DNA of 64,000 bases. Origin: CADCWN01 sp046328475 (lineage in GTDB: Bacteria > Chloroflexota > Chloroflexia > Thermomicrobiales > CADCWN01). The stretch lies in NCBI GenBank assembly GCA_046328475.1, contig JAXLWN010000012.1, forward strand, positions 62,001 to 126,000, written 5' to 3'. Below are positions 49,901 through 60,314 of this stretch, piece by piece. The notes beneath the pieces were generated by a model. The model saw only the letters and a program-made list of their open reading frames with translations, ran no database searches and had not been told where the DNA came from. A program made the position numbers and the translations under genes. Numbering within the stretch: the first letter of the stretch is position 1; the number at the start of each line of letters is the position of its first letter.

Positions 49901-50793
49901 TTTCGCTCGCTACGGTCGGCGCGGCACGATCTGCGTCGGCATGTCGCCGTCGCTATCGTCGTTCGGTCCACCCATCGGCGGGGCGGGCGGGCCACCGGCG
50001 CGGGCGGGGCGAACGGCGGCGGGGGCGGCGGGGGCGGTGCCCCGGCACCCACCGCCGAGATGTTCGGCGTCGGGCGCGTGGAGTCGTCATCCATCGTGCG
50101 CATCCCGCCCGGCGGCGGCGGGGGCGGCGGCATGAACGGCGCGGGGCTCGGCTCCGGGTTGCGAATCATCCCGGCGACCATCGTCCGATCGTCCTCGCCT
50201 GGCTCCGGCATGATCGGCGGCGGGGGCGTTGGCGGCGGGGGCGTTGGCGGCGCGGGCACTGAGGGTGCGGGCGGCACCGTCGGCATCGAGGGCGCGGTGT
50301 TGACATCGAGTTTCGGGGTCGCCGCCGAGGTGCGCTCTTCCTCCGCCGGTTTGCTGGGCGGCACCGGGGTGCTGCGCGACGGCGGCAGCGGGGTCGGCGA
50401 CTCCATGTCGGACGTCCCACCCATGGGGCGGCCACCGATGATGGTGTTGTCCCCCTGCGGGCGCGAGCCGGTGCCGGTGCTGATCGCCCCGCCGCTGCGG
50501 CTCTGGAACGAGAAGACCGTCTTGCCGATGAAGACGACATCGCGGTGTTGCAGGATGCGCGGCTCGCCCGGCTCGCAGACGTGCTCGTTGATCACGACCG
50601 GGTTGGAGCTGCCGAGGTCGATCACCAGATACCCGCTCCCCTGGCGCTTCACCACCGCGTGGTAGCGCGAGACCATCGGGTCGTTCAGGACCATGTCGTT
50701 GTCGGAACCGCGCCCGATCGTCAGTTGGGTCGTGTCGAGATCGAAACGTCGCCCGATGTCTTCACCACGTTGCACTATCAGAAATGCGGCCAT
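49849..50793 (-). CDS. FHA-domain protein with Pro-rich tail, frameshifted at the end
   Basis: Residues 1-100 are an FHA domain (MAAFLIVQRGEDIGRRFDLD, LTIGRGSDNDMVLNDPMVSR, YLVIDLGSSNPVVINE); residues 120-280 are low-complexity Pro/Thr with no membrane helix, so it is a cytoplasmic adaptor. The listed frame ends in a tail encoded by the border repeat. A one-base change near 49975 would instead give MGGPNDDSDGDMPTQIVPRR and a stop at 49910, which looks more natural. ATG 50793 follows GAGAGGAGG, and a TACAAT -10-like site lies 49 bp upstream. Confidence 0.85.
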   Translation of the reverse strand: MAAFLIVQRGEDIGRRFDLDTTQLTIGRGSDNDMVLNDPMVSRYHAVVKRQGSGYLVIDLGSSNPVVINEHVCEPGEPRILQHRDVVFIGKTVFSFQSRSGGAISTGTGSRPQGDNTIIGGRPMGGTSDMESPTPLPPSRSTPVPPSKPAEEERTSAATPKLDVNTAPSMPTVPPAPSVPAPPTPPPPTPPPPIMPEPGEDDRTMVAGMIRNPEPSPAPFMPPPPPPPGGMRTMDDDSTRPTPNISAVGAGAPPPPPPPPFAPPAPVARPPRRWVDRTTIATATCRRRSCRADRSERNGERESGRTGEQAGVTA

Positions 50794-50928
50794 CGTCTTC
50801 TGCGCCTCCTCTCTCTTTTCATCCCTTCGGTTGCGTGGTCTATTGTACCCGTTCCTACCACCACCCTGCTGAACGATCCCGCGAGGGTTCCAGTTTCTCA
50901 GGGGCGGGAGATGCTGGCAAATCTACGA

Positions 50929-51064
50929 AGTGCTGAGTGCTGAGTGCTGAGTGCTGAGTGGGTACGAAGGAATGAGTAACGAGTAACGAGGGAGGGGTTT
51001 TCTGCCCGACCGCCTGACTGCCCGACTGCCCGACCCACTCAACTCAGCATCAGCACTCAGCACT
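50929..51064. repeat. AGTGCTG and TGCCCGAC arrays, partly inverted
   Basis: AGTGCTG x4 (50929-50956) is mirrored by CAGCACTCAGCACTC near 51050, while TGCCCGAC-type 8-mers occupy 51003-51034 with AACGAGT units at 50968 on. The whole 270-bp gap is repeat-built; no gene is present. Confidence 0.8.
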
Positions 51065-53527
51065 CTATGGGTTTGCGCTCACCACGACATCGGTGAAGTC
51101 GGCGGCGGTGCCGGGTTGGTCGAAGGTGGCGGCGAGCAGGCCGACGCTGCCGCCGCCGCCCGGTTCGTTGACCGTGGCGAGTTGCGTGCCGTTGGCGCTG
51201 ACGGTGATCTTCCCCCCGGCGGTCTCCACTCGCAGGCGGTTGGGGCCACCGGCGACGATCGCCGGGTCTTTGCGCCAGGGTGAGCGCGGTCCACGTCCCT
51301 CCCTGGTAGTGGGCGACCTGATAGAAGCCGTCGCGCGACACGGCAAAGAGGTAGTAGTCGTCGGGGCTGGCCAGCCAGAAGATGATGCCCGCCGCGCCGG
51401 GGGACGAACCGGAGAATTGCGTCGTCGCCTCGACGCGCACATTGGTGTAGATGCCCGTGTAGGTCGCCCAGGAGGCGCGATTCGTCCCACTCGGGGCGAT
51501 GCGGTACTTCCCGCCGGTATAGCCCGCTTCGAGGGTCTGGGGCAGGCCGGTGCCCGCCGCCCCGAGCGGATCGGTAAAGCTCAGGCCGGGCGTGCCGACC
51601 ACCGGCGGGCGGGTCGGGGTTGGCGGGGCGGCGGCCGGGCGTGCCGTCGGCGTCGCCGGGGCTGCGGAGGGGCTGGCCTGCCGGAGACGGCCGCCGTCCG
51701 GGTGGCGGCTACCGGCGTGGCGGGGGCGGCGCTCGCGCCGGGGCCGGGGGTCGGGCGCGCGGGTGCCGGGGTGGTCGGCGGGTTGCCGAGTTGCAGGAGG
51801 CCGTGGCCGGTCTGGTTATCCTCGCCGGTCGGGGCGAGGTCGCGGGTACGGCTCCAGAGGAACTGCACGATCTGGTCGGCGGTGGCCTGCGGGTTGGCGC
51901 TGAGATAGAGCGCCGCCGCGCCGGAGACGTGGGGCGTCGCCGCCGAGGTGCCGTTGAACTTCTGGGTCGAACTCGGATACGACGCCGTGGAGACGACCGT
52001 TGGCCCGGCGATATCCGGCTTGATCCGCCCATCGGCGGTCGGCCCCTGCGAGCTGTACTCTTCCAGCCGGTCGTTGTCCCAGCGCGTCGCCGCCACCGAG
52101 AGGCCGAGCTTGGCGTCGCCCGGTGTCGCCATGCTCCCCTCCGGCGTGAGAATCTCCGGGGTGGCGGATTGGGTGAAGATGTTCAGCGCCACGGGGCCGG
52201 GGTCGCCCACCGCTTTGATGCGGATGGTGATCACCTGATTCCGTTGCGCCGTCAGGGTGAGGTATTCCACAGGCGACCGGCCGCTGGTGTTCTGCACATT
52301 CGTCGATTGGCGCAGCAGCTTCCCGCTGGCGTCGTAGGCCTCCAGGTTGAGATCGATCGGCGGGCCGCTCCAGGCGTCCCAGTTGAGCACGACCTGAAAC
52401 TGCGAACTGAGCGGGGTGATCGTCAGATCGGCCTTGCCGGGTGCGAAGTCGTGGTAGCCGTCGCCGTCCTCGTCGGTGAATGTCGCGCCGTAGTGGCTGT
52501 CGGCCTCGTTCCCGGCGGCGATGATGCAGAGCACGCCCTTGCTGTAGGCGTAATCGACGGCCTTCGCGCCGGTGCTGGTGCCATCCGCCCGGTAGTAGCC
52601 CGCCGAGCCGATCGACATCGAGATCAGGTCCACCCCGACCTCGTCCACCAGCCACTTGATCGCATTCTCGGTGCTGATGTTCGTGTCGATCCGCACCAGC
52701 CAGAGGCTCGCGTCGGGGGCCATGTCGTGGACGATCTCCGCGACGGCAGTGCCGTGGACCTCGGTGCCGAGACTCTTGTTGCTGGCGTAGGAGCGGGTCT
52801 GGAGGCGGTCGGTGGTGGGCAATTCGGTCCCGATCAGCTTCTCGTAGCCGCCGAAGCCGACATCGACGATGCCGATCTTCACCCCCTGGCCGTAGAAGCC
52901 CGCCGCCTGCCAGCGGTCGGCACCGCTCGCTTTCACCCCCTCGGTGGTGACGGCGCTGATCGCCCCTTCCAGGCTCGTCGGCACCGGCCCCTGCGGGTGG
53001 AAGGGGGGCGTGACCCGCACCTCGCGGACCGCATCATAGGCGGCGAGGTCTTCCATCATGTTCTTGCCGTCGCTGCTGAGATAGGTCAGCCAGAGTTTCA
53101 ACGGCACTTCGATCTCGATGATGTTCTCGCTCATGCCGGTGACGTGGCCGCCGCTCGCCGTGATCTTGTCGGCGACGGGCTGGGTGTTGTTGTTGGCCAG
53201 GACGAGCGTCAGGCGCACAAGGTCGTCCTCGCCGAGCACCCCCGAATCGCGCGCGAGCTGCTCCGCCGCCGCCTCGCCCCGGCTCGTGTAGGTGTCGAGA
53301 ATCTCCAGCAGGATCGCGTCCACCTTGCGCTCGGTGCCGGTGGGGCCGAGCACTGTCCGCGAGGTGCCGCTGGCGCTGGGGTTGGCGACGCGCGTGGGGG
53401 TGGGGGTGGCGCTGCCGCGCGTGCAGGCGGCGAGCAGCAGCACGGCCACCAGCAACAGGCCGCGCAGGGCGTGCGCGGGGGCGGGACCGAGTCGCGCGAT
53501 ACGTCCCCGAGTCATGGCGATCCTCAT
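51065..53527 (-). CDS. Subtilisin-like serine protease lipoprotein (S8) with C-terminal jelly-roll domain, frameshifted
   Basis: About 820 residues. The lipoprotein signal (LRGLLLVAVLLLAACTRGSA) anchors it outside. A propeptide-like N-domain precedes the S8 domain with the triad Asp in KIGIVDVGFGGYEKL, His in EVHGTAVAEIVHDMAPDA and Ser in FNGTSAATPHVSGAAALYL, and the oxyanion Asn in IIAAGNEADSHYG. After a Thr/Pro linker, a 170-residue concanavalin-like domain (NVRVEATTQFSGSSPGAAG) follows, broken by indels near 51680 and 51276; the intact paralogue next door confirms the fusion. The start is ATG 53527 or 53515. Confidence 0.9.
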
Positions 53528-53633
53528 GTCAGGCCAGTGTGTCAGGTCGGGTGCTGCCCGCGCGATGACGGAGCGTGGGCGAGCGCCCCGCGCGGAACCT
53601 GGTGCGGCGGTCACGCGGCGACCGGGGGGCGCG

Positions 53634-55988
53634 CTACGGCAATGTCGTCACCTTGAAGTCGTCGAAGGCTGCGCTCATCCCCGGCTGGCCGAAGGTCGAG
53701 GCGATGAATCCGACGCGGCCTTTCCCCGCCGCCGGGGCCTGGGTGACGCCGAGGGACTGCCCGTTCGCCTGCATGGTGATCTGCGGGCCGTTGAAGGTGA
53801 CGGTGAGCTTATTCGGCTCGTTCGCCTTGATCGCGGCCGACTTCGTCCAGGGCGTCACCGCCGTCCAGCGCGAATTCTGGAGCCGCGTCAACTGGAAATA
53901 GCCATCGTTGGTGATCAGGACGGCGTAGTAGTCGCCGCTACCGGTTTGCCAGAAGACGAACCCCGCCGCTCCCCCGGCCGGCGCGGTGATTTGCACCGTC
54001 GCCTCGATGGTCGCGTTGGTGTAGTTGGTGCCATAGGTCGCCCAGGCGGCGCGGTTGGCGGCATTCGGCTTGATCACGTAGCGCCCACTCGCGTAGGCGG
54101 TCTCGTCGCGATTCTGGAGGCCGGTCTGGGTGTTGCTGAAATCGTCGGTGAAGCTGGCGACCTGCGCCGCCGCGCTCGGCGAGGGCTGCACCGTCCCCTT
54201 CGCGTTCTCGGGGGGACCGAGCGCCAGCCGCCCATAACCAGTCTTATTATCTGGTCCGGGCTCTTCCAGATCCTTGGCGTTCTTCTCCAGGAACGCCTTC
54301 ACTTGAGCAGGTGTTGCGTTCGGCTGTGCGCCGATGACGAGCGCCGCCGCCCCGGAGACGTGTGGTGCCGACGCCGAGGTGCCGTAGAAAGGTTCACCCT
54401 TGTAGGCGGCGGTCGTCACGCGCGCCAGCCCGGAGATATCGGGCTTGGGCCGCCCGTCGAAGGTCGGTCCCTGGCCGCTGTACTCCTCCAGCTTGTCATC
54501 CTGATAGTTGACCGCGCCGACCGTGAATGCCCCCTCGGCTTCGCCGGGGTTCGAAATGCTGCCGGAAGGGGTGGATCCGGGGGTGATCGTCTCCAGCGCC
54601 GTGTTCTTGCCGAAAAGGTCGAAGCGGACCTTCGCCGTCGTGTTGACCGCCTCGATCACCGCGTAGTAGCGGACGCCCGGTTTGCCCTGGTATTCGATAT
54701 ATTCGTAGGGGGGCTTCCCGTTGGTCCCTTGCTGGACGTTGCGGGAGGAGGCCAGCTTCGTCCCCGCCTCGTCCACGAGGTACAGGTCGTAGTTAACCCC
54801 CTCGCCGGACCAGGCATCCCAGGTGAGGTGCAGCAGGATGTAGTTGTCGTCGCTCGGCCCCTGCACGCGGATGCGTTCCTTGTTGCTGGTGAACTGGTGC
54901 CGCCCCGTGGGGCCGGGGTTGAAGGTGGCGGTGTAGTGGGCGTCGGCCTCGTTGCCCGCCGATTTGACGTAGACCACGCCATGATCATTCGCGTAGTTGA
55001 CCTGGTCGGATCGCTTGTCGATTCCGTCGCCCCGCGTGTCGTGCCAGCCCTGCGACTGCTGGATCACGTTCACTTTGGCCTCGTCCACCAGATATTTCAC
55101 CGCCTGGACATAGGAGGCGTCGCCATAAATCGGGCAGAGGATGATTTCGGCCTCCGGGGCCATCGCGTAAACGATCTCGGCGACGGCGGTGCCGTGGACA
55201 TCCTTGCCCGCGTCGCCGTTCGGGCGAAAAGACTTGAGGTTGACCGACTGGGGGAGTTCCTTGCCGAGCAGCGACTCGTAGCCGCCGAAGCCGCCATCGA
55301 TGATGCCGATCTTGACGCCTTTGCCCTTGTATCCGGCGGCGTGCCACTTGTCGGCACCGCTGACGGCCACGCCCTCGACAACCAGCGCCTGGATCAGCGG
55401 CTGCAGCTCCTCGATCGTCGTGCCGGGGGGGTAGGTGATCCCCTCGTTGCGCGGTATTGGCGTGACGCGCACCTCCCGGACTGTGGTCATCGAGGCGAGT
55501 TCCTGCAAGAAGTTCTGGCTGTTGTTGCCGCTCAGCGAGTTGATCGCGGTCTGGAGCGGGAAGAGGACATCGACCAAATTTTCGGCCGCCGCCGCGACTT
55601 TCCCGCCCAGCGACTTGACCTTATCGACCACCGGCTGGGTGTTGGTGTCGGTGAGGACGAGGGTGAGCCGCAATTCATCCTGCTCGCTCAGCAGCCCGGT
55701 CTCGCGCGCCTTCGCCTCGGCCGCCGCCTGCCCGCCCGCGTTGTAGGCGGCGGCGACATCGAGCAGCGTCGAGTCGATCTTCACGTCGTTCCCGCTCGGC
55801 AGGGTGATCGACGAGGGGGTCCCGATCGTGGAGGGGAGGACGCGCGTCGGCACCGGGGTGGGGGTTGGGTTGCGGATCGTGCAGGCCATCAGCAGTGGCA
55901 GCGCGACCAGCGTCACGCAGACCAGCACCACCAGCAACATCGGCCGGCTCCCTCGTTCATCACCAGAATGTCGCGCGCGGAAGAGCAT
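53634..55988 (-). CDS. Subtilisin-like serine protease lipoprotein (S8) with C-terminal jelly-roll domain
   Basis: An intact 784-aa paralogue of the previous gene. Lipoprotein signal MLLVVLVCVTLVALPLLMAC; triad Asp in KIGIIDGGFGGYESLLG, His in DVHGTAVAEIVYAMAPEAE and Ser in FYGTSASAPHVSGAAALVIG, with Asn in VKSAGNEADAHYTATF. The C-terminal domain (TIEATVQITAPAGGAAGFVF, then GRVGFIASTFGQPGMSAAF) looks like a LamG/DUF1080-type sugar- or surface-binding module. Both should act outside the membrane. ATG 55988 is chosen (GTGAGG upstream); GTG 56003 is possible. It lies between the PP2C and S8 genes on the same strand. Confidence 0.92.
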   Translation of the reverse strand: MLFRARHSGDERGSRPMLLVVLVCVTLVALPLLMACTIRNPTPTPVPTRVLPSTIGTPSSITLPSGNDVKIDSTLLDVAAAYNAGGQAAAEAKARETGLLSEQDELRLTLVLTDTNTQPVVDKVKSLGGKVAAAAENLVDVLFPLQTAINSLSGNNSQNFLQELASMTTVREVRVTPIPRNEGITYPPGTTIEELQPLIQALVVEGVAVSGADKWHAAGYKGKGVKIGIIDGGFGGYESLLGKELPQSVNLKSFRPNGDAGKDVHGTAVAEIVYAMAPEAEIILCPIYGDASYVQAVKYLVDEAKVNVIQQSQGWHDTRGDGIDKRSDQVNYANDHGVVYVKSAGNEADAHYTATFNPGPTGRHQFTSNKERIRVQGPSDDNYILLHLTWDAWSGEGVNYDLYLVDEAGTKLASSRNVQQGTNGKPPYEYIEYQGKPGVRYYAVIEAVNTTAKVRFDLFGKNTALETITPGSTPSGSISNPGEAEGAFTVGAVNYQDDKLEEYSGQGPTFDGRPKPDISGLARVTTAAYKGEPFYGTSASAPHVSGAAALVIGAQPNATPAQVKAFLEKNAKDLEEPGPDNKTGYGRLALGPPENAKGTVQPSPSAAAQVASFTDDFSNTQTGLQNRDETAYASGRYVIKPNAANRAAWATYGTNYTNATIEATVQITAPAGGAAGFVFWQTGSGDYYAVLITNDGYFQLTRLQNSRWTAVTPWTKSAAIKANEPNKLTVTFNGPQITMQANGQSLGVTQAPAAGKGRVGFIASTFGQPGMSAAFDDFKVTTLP

Positions 55989-56054
55989 GCTTACTCGCCT
56001 CACTATCGTGTATCGGTTCTCATGGCGGCGCGCCCAGACTGCTCCCTGACTGGT

Positions 56055-57896
56055 CTAGGGTACCGGGCGGATGAAGGTGAGTTGGTAGTTGGTGATCTGC
56101 TGATTCTGGTTCAGGTTCAATATCCCCACGCCTTGCTCGGGATAGAAGATCGTGATCTGGCCATTCAGCTTGCGTCGCAGGACGAGGATCGCCCCCTCCG
56201 TGCTGGTGCTGCCCCTCCATTCCCCCCGACATTATAGGCGAAGGGAGAGGCACCCGATAGTGTGACCGACGCGGACCAGGTCGGCGTGCGTCCGGCGAGC
56301 ACCTCGGGTGACGGCGGCGGAGTGGTGGTACCGCTCGGCAGGTCGATGGCCAAGAAGACGACAATCTCCCACTCGCCAGCTGGGGGCGGACCAGCCCCGA
56401 ACGTGAGCGTCCCGCCGATGCTGGTCGTGCCGGAGCTACTGATCGAGGATGAGGTCGTCGGCGTCAGGCTCGGCGCTGCTGTTGCGGTGCCGGAGACGGG
56501 CGGACCCAACGAACTCGCGCGTGGCACGGTCGGCGTCGCCGCGACGGCGGCGCTCGCCGGGGTCGCCGTTGGTGCCGCTGCGGGGCTGCCGAGGCTGCCG
56601 CCGTGCTCGGCAGCGCGCCGCCGATGGCGGTGAACGTGGGACGATTCCCCGGGTTGATGCTGGCGGGATCGGTGGCGGTGGGGCGCAGGGCCGCCGCCAC
56701 CGTCGTGGCGGGAGGGTTCTCCTTCCCGCGCTGGAGGAAGGCGACGCTGCCCGCCCCGATGATCGCGACCAGCAGCAACGGCAGCACAATCATCGCCAGC
56801 GGCAGGCTGACGACGACCGGGCGGGCGGTGGTGCCGGGCTCGGTGGGATAACCATGGCGGGCGGCATCGTCGGGGGAGGCGCACTGCGGTGAGGCGGCGG
56901 CGGAGGGTGGGGCATGGGCGCGGTCGCCACCGCGCCCGCCGTGGCGGCACCGCTGTCGCCACCCCCGGCCGCTTCACCCTCCGCGCGCACAAATGGCTTG
57001 GTGACCGCGTCATTCAGCGAGGGGGTCATCGGGACGGTCACGGCGTCTTCGCGGGACCGGGCCGCCGGCGCGAGCCCATCGATCCGCACCGCCAGCGCGG
57101 TGATGTTGTCCGGCCCGCCGCGCTGCTTCGCCAATTCGATCAGCGCCGGCACGGCGACGCCGAGCGGTTGGGTGCTGAGGTGCTGGGCCAGCTCCTGGCT
57201 GTCCACCATGCTGTGCAGCCCGTCGGAGCAGAGCAGCACGATGTCGCCGACCATCACCGGGTAGGTGAAGACGTCGGGCTCGACCTCCTCGCGGTAGCCG
57301 ACGGCGCGCGTGATCACGTTGCGGATGCTGCTCTGCCGCGCCTGATTCTCGGTCAGCAGGCCGCTCCGCACCTGCTCGCCGATCAGCGAGTGGTCGTGGG
57401 TCAACTGCTCGATCTGCCCATTGCGAACGCGGTAGGTGCGGCTGTCGCCGATGTTGCCGACGTAGAGCGCGCCATCGCGCAGCAGCGCCAGCGTGAGCGT
57501 CGTGCCCATCGACGCGCCGCCCGCGTCGCGCCCCGCCTGGTGGACCGCCGCGTTCGTCTCCAGCAACACCCGCTCCAGCCCCCGGCGCGGGTCCTCGCCC
57601 GCCTCCGTGCTGTAGTAGCGGGCGAAGAGGTGCTGGATCGCCAGCGCACTCGCCACCTCGCCGCGCGCGTGCCCCCCCATGCCGTCGGCGACGGCGTAGA
57701 GCAGGCCGAGGGTCGGGGCCTGGGCGGCGTGCTGCCCGACGCGATTGCCGAGCGTGTCTTGATTGACCGAGCGTTGCATCCCGACATCGGTCAGGCCGAA
57801 GGCGGTCGCGACCATGCCGCCGTTCGTCTGCGAGGTCTCCTCGCGGCCAGCGCCCGGATCAATCAATGGTTGTGTCCTGTCGCGATCGTTCGTCAT
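56055..57896 (-). CDS. Membrane-bound PP2C Ser/Thr phosphatase with ectodomain, frameshifted
   Basis: Residues 28-270 are a complete PP2C phosphatase: GLLYAVADGMGGHARGEVAS, GASMGTTLTLALLRDGALYV, VGNIGDSRTYRV, DIVLLCSDGLHSMV and QRGGPDNITALAVRIDG. A Pro-rich stretch and a membrane helix (AMIVLPLLLVAIIGAGSVAF) follow, then a Thr/Ser linker and an ectodomain (SIGGTLTFGAGPPPAGEWEI, SGASPFAYNVGGNGG, ending ITNYQLTFIRPVP). Three indels near 56820, 56570-56625 and 56200 split it. The ectodomain matches that of the kinase at 62555. ATG 57896 follows AGGAGG. It should reverse phosphorylation by the local kinases. Confidence 0.9.
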
Positions 57897-57940
57897 CGCG
57901 CCTCCTGATCCAGCGCGCTCGTGCTTCCCATCTTCTGGCC

Positions 57941-59794
57941 CTACGTAATCTTGATGGTGGCGATAATTTGGTCGAACGTCGGGCCATAGCTCTCGAAGGC
58001 CGTCTGCAGGGCCAGGAAGCCGAAGAAGTACTGCGCCTTGCCGGCGACGACGACCGCGCGATCGGCCTCGGTGATGATGTTCCCGTCCCGGGCTTTGAAG
58101 GTGTACGGATCAGTCCCGAAGCCTTGTAGCCCGCTGATCTGGGCGGTTCCGGTGCGCACAACTGCGGGGTCGAAGTTGGGGTCGGTTGCCGCCGTGCTGT
58201 CCAACTCGTCCAGAATGATCGACTGCGCGGTCACGCTGGAGGGTGGCTTGGCGACCCAACGGACGACGATCTGCGCGCGGTTGTCGCCGGAGGCGAACTG
58301 CACGCTGCCGCTGTCCTTCGCGACCTGCTTCCAGTCGGACGGGAGGTTGAAGACCAGGCCGACCTCGGCAATCTCGATCCGCTGCTGCCCCGCAGGCGTG
58401 GACGGCTGGGCCGCCGTGCTGGGGGTGGCTGCCGGTCGGGCGCTCCCGGACGGCGTGCCGGCGGACGAACTTACCGGAGTCGCCCCCGGTGCCGGTGGCG
58501 CGGAGTTGCCGCCGCTATTGCCGCTGGTGGGCAGCGGCGTGCCCGCCGAACCCGAAGCGGATGCGGCTACGGACGCCGGTGTGCCGGCCGCGCGCACCGC
58601 CGTCGCGGTCGGGTCAGCGTTGTTATCGCGACGCGAGAGCGCGAACGCGCCGACGCCAACCCCGATGCAGATCAGCAGGAGAATCGCCCCCCCACCGATC
58701 AGCAGGAGCGGCGACGGTCCGCTGCGCCGCCGCGCGGGCGCGGCGGGGGGCATCGGCGGCTGGATCGGGGGCGGTGCGCCGCCGAACTGCGGCGCAAGCG
58801 GCGCGTTCCAGGGCTGCCCGGGTACTCCGGGCGCTCCGGGCGGTGGCCCACCGATGATCGGCGGGCCGCCCATCGGCTGGGGACCGCCCATCGGGGGTGG
58901 ACCACCCAGTGGGGGAGCTCCGCCCATCGGCGGCGGTGCGCCCATCACCGTCGCGCCCTCGATCAGCGGACCGTCGAACGCGACCCCCCCAGCCAGAGGC
59001 GGACTCGCTGGCGGCGGCCCCCCGAGTGGCGCGGCCCCGCCCAGCGCCGGCCCGGAGGGTGGCGGCGGGAAGAACCCGAGCGCGATCGCCGTGCCGTGGT
59101 CGATGAAGGCGATCCCTTCGACCCGGAGCTGGCTGGTGCCGATCTGGACCAGATCGCCGTTATTGAGCACCGTGGGGGCGTTGATCCTGGTGCCGTTGAC
59201 CCGCGTGCCGTTTGCCGAGTTGAGGTCGGTGATCGTCACCTGCCCGTCGCGGGTCTCGATGCGCGCGTGCTGGCGCGATGCCTGGGAGTCGTCCAGCGGC
59301 AGTTCGTTCTCGGGCTGCCGCCCGATCACCATCGAGGGGCGATCGAGGCGATAGATCGTGCCCGTCCCCTGCACGACCAGGCGCGGCGTTTCGGCCGCTG
59401 GTGCGCTCGCGGGGAGACCGCCGCCCGGCCCACCCGCGAACATCGTCGCGTTCGGATCGCCGAGGGGCGCTGACGGGCCGCCGAGGGGCGCGGGAGGACC
59501 CCCTTCGACCACCATCACGGTGTCGCCGAGTTGCAGGCGATCGCCAGGATTGAGCGGGACGGTCCCGGTCACGGGGCGGCCATTCACCAGCGTGCCATTC
59601 GCCGAATTGAGATCGGTCACGGTGAGGCCCTGCGGGCCGGTCTCGATGCGGGCGTGTTGGCGTGAAAGGCGCGCATCGTCGAGGACGATCGCATTGTTCT
59701 CTTGTCGCCCGATCGTCGCCGATGCCTGGTCGATCGGGTAGCTCTGGCCGGAATTCGGACCACGCTCGACGCGCAGACGCCACGGTGCGCTCAT
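57941..59794 (-). CDS. Membrane protein with two FHA domains and PsbP/LpqN-like ectodomain
   Basis: 617 aa starting MSAPWRLRVERGPNSGQSYP. Two FHA domains (ATIGRQENNAIVLDDARLSR, then SANGTLVNGR; and MVIGRQPENELPLDDSQASR, then SANGTRVNGT) lie in the first 230 residues, followed by a 130-residue Gly/Pro repeat region (GGPPPMGGPQPMGGPP type), a membrane helix (LLLIGGGAILLLICIGVGVG) near 385, a Ser/Thr/Pro linker and a 145-residue outer domain (EVGLVFNLPSDWKQVAKDSG) resembling PsbP/LpqN-type lipoprotein domains. It could couple a phosphorylated partner inside to the envelope. ATG 59794 or 59812. Confidence 0.88.
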   Translation of the reverse strand: MSAPWRLRVERGPNSGQSYPIDQASATIGRQENNAIVLDDARLSRQHARIETGPQGLTVTDLNSANGTLVNGRPVTGTVPLNPGDRLQLGDTVMVVEGGPPAPLGGPSAPLGDPNATMFAGGPGGGLPASAPAAETPRLVVQGTGTIYRLDRPSMVIGRQPENELPLDDSQASRQHARIETRDGQVTITDLNSANGTRVNGTRINAPTVLNNGDLVQIGTSQLRVEGIAFIDHGTAIALGFFPPPPSGPALGGAAPLGGPPPASPPLAGGVAFDGPLIEGATVMGAPPPMGGAPPLGGPPPMGGPQPMGGPPIIGGPPPGAPGVPGQPWNAPLAPQFGGAPPPIQPPMPPAAPARRRSGPSPLLLIGGGAILLLICIGVGVGAFALSRRDNNADPTATAVRAAGTPASVAASASGSAGTPLPTSGNSGGNSAPPAPGATPVSSSAGTPSGSARPAATPSTAAQPSTPAGQQRIEIAEVGLVFNLPSDWKQVAKDSGSVQFASGDNRAQIVVRWVAKPPSSVTAQSIILDELDSTAATDPNFDPAVVRTGTAQISGLQGFGTDPYTFKARDGNIITEADRAVVVAGKAQYFFGFLALQTAFESYGPTFDQIIATIKIT

Positions 59795-60314
59795 GCCCCC
59801 CGGCCTCCCCATCTCAGTAGTGCGCCAACCCGATGCCCTCGGTTGGTCGCACCATCACGTATCGCTTCAACTAACGCCTGAGCAGCATACAACGTTTCTC
59901 GTTGTCGTCCTGGGAATTTGGGACCCCACCGACATTGGTGTTGGCGGCGTCGCCGGTCTGGTTCATCGCGCGGGCTGTCGGATGCGGCAAGTGTACAGAC
60001 GTGTTCAAGGCCGCGTCAACCGAACAACACCTGGAACATGGCACAGGGAGCGCTACCGGTTCCGGATCGGTACAAAACTCGCCCGATGAGCACGGGCAAG
60101 GCTGCTGCATACCCACCCCTGGCCTTCCGCCATCCCCTCCCTCGCACCAGGCACTGCCGCGCTGATCTGTCGCCTTGTCTGCCAACAGACTACCGCCTGA
60201 ACGAACGATGCGCAATGGGTCCATTTGTCCTCCCTTGTCACCCGTCGCCCCGATGTGCGACCCTCTCCTGTGCCGGCGGTGCCAGGGGGCGAACGCGGGC
60301 AGAGAGGATTGTGC
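59795..60314. other. Divergent gene-free stretch of about 500 bp
   Basis: It separates the minus-strand FHA gene from the plus-strand FAD oxidase and must hold both promoters. I see no gene, RNA, repeat array or convincing -35/-10 pair. Confidence 0.4.

Noticed and set aside
53292..56237. 981-aa open frame on the plus strand
   Set aside because: It lies opposite the subtilisin genes, has no domain or ribosome site, and spans two genes; it is a shadow.
59795..60314. A small RNA or tRNA in the 500-bp divergent gap
   Set aside because: No cloverleaf, terminator or conserved pattern could be traced.
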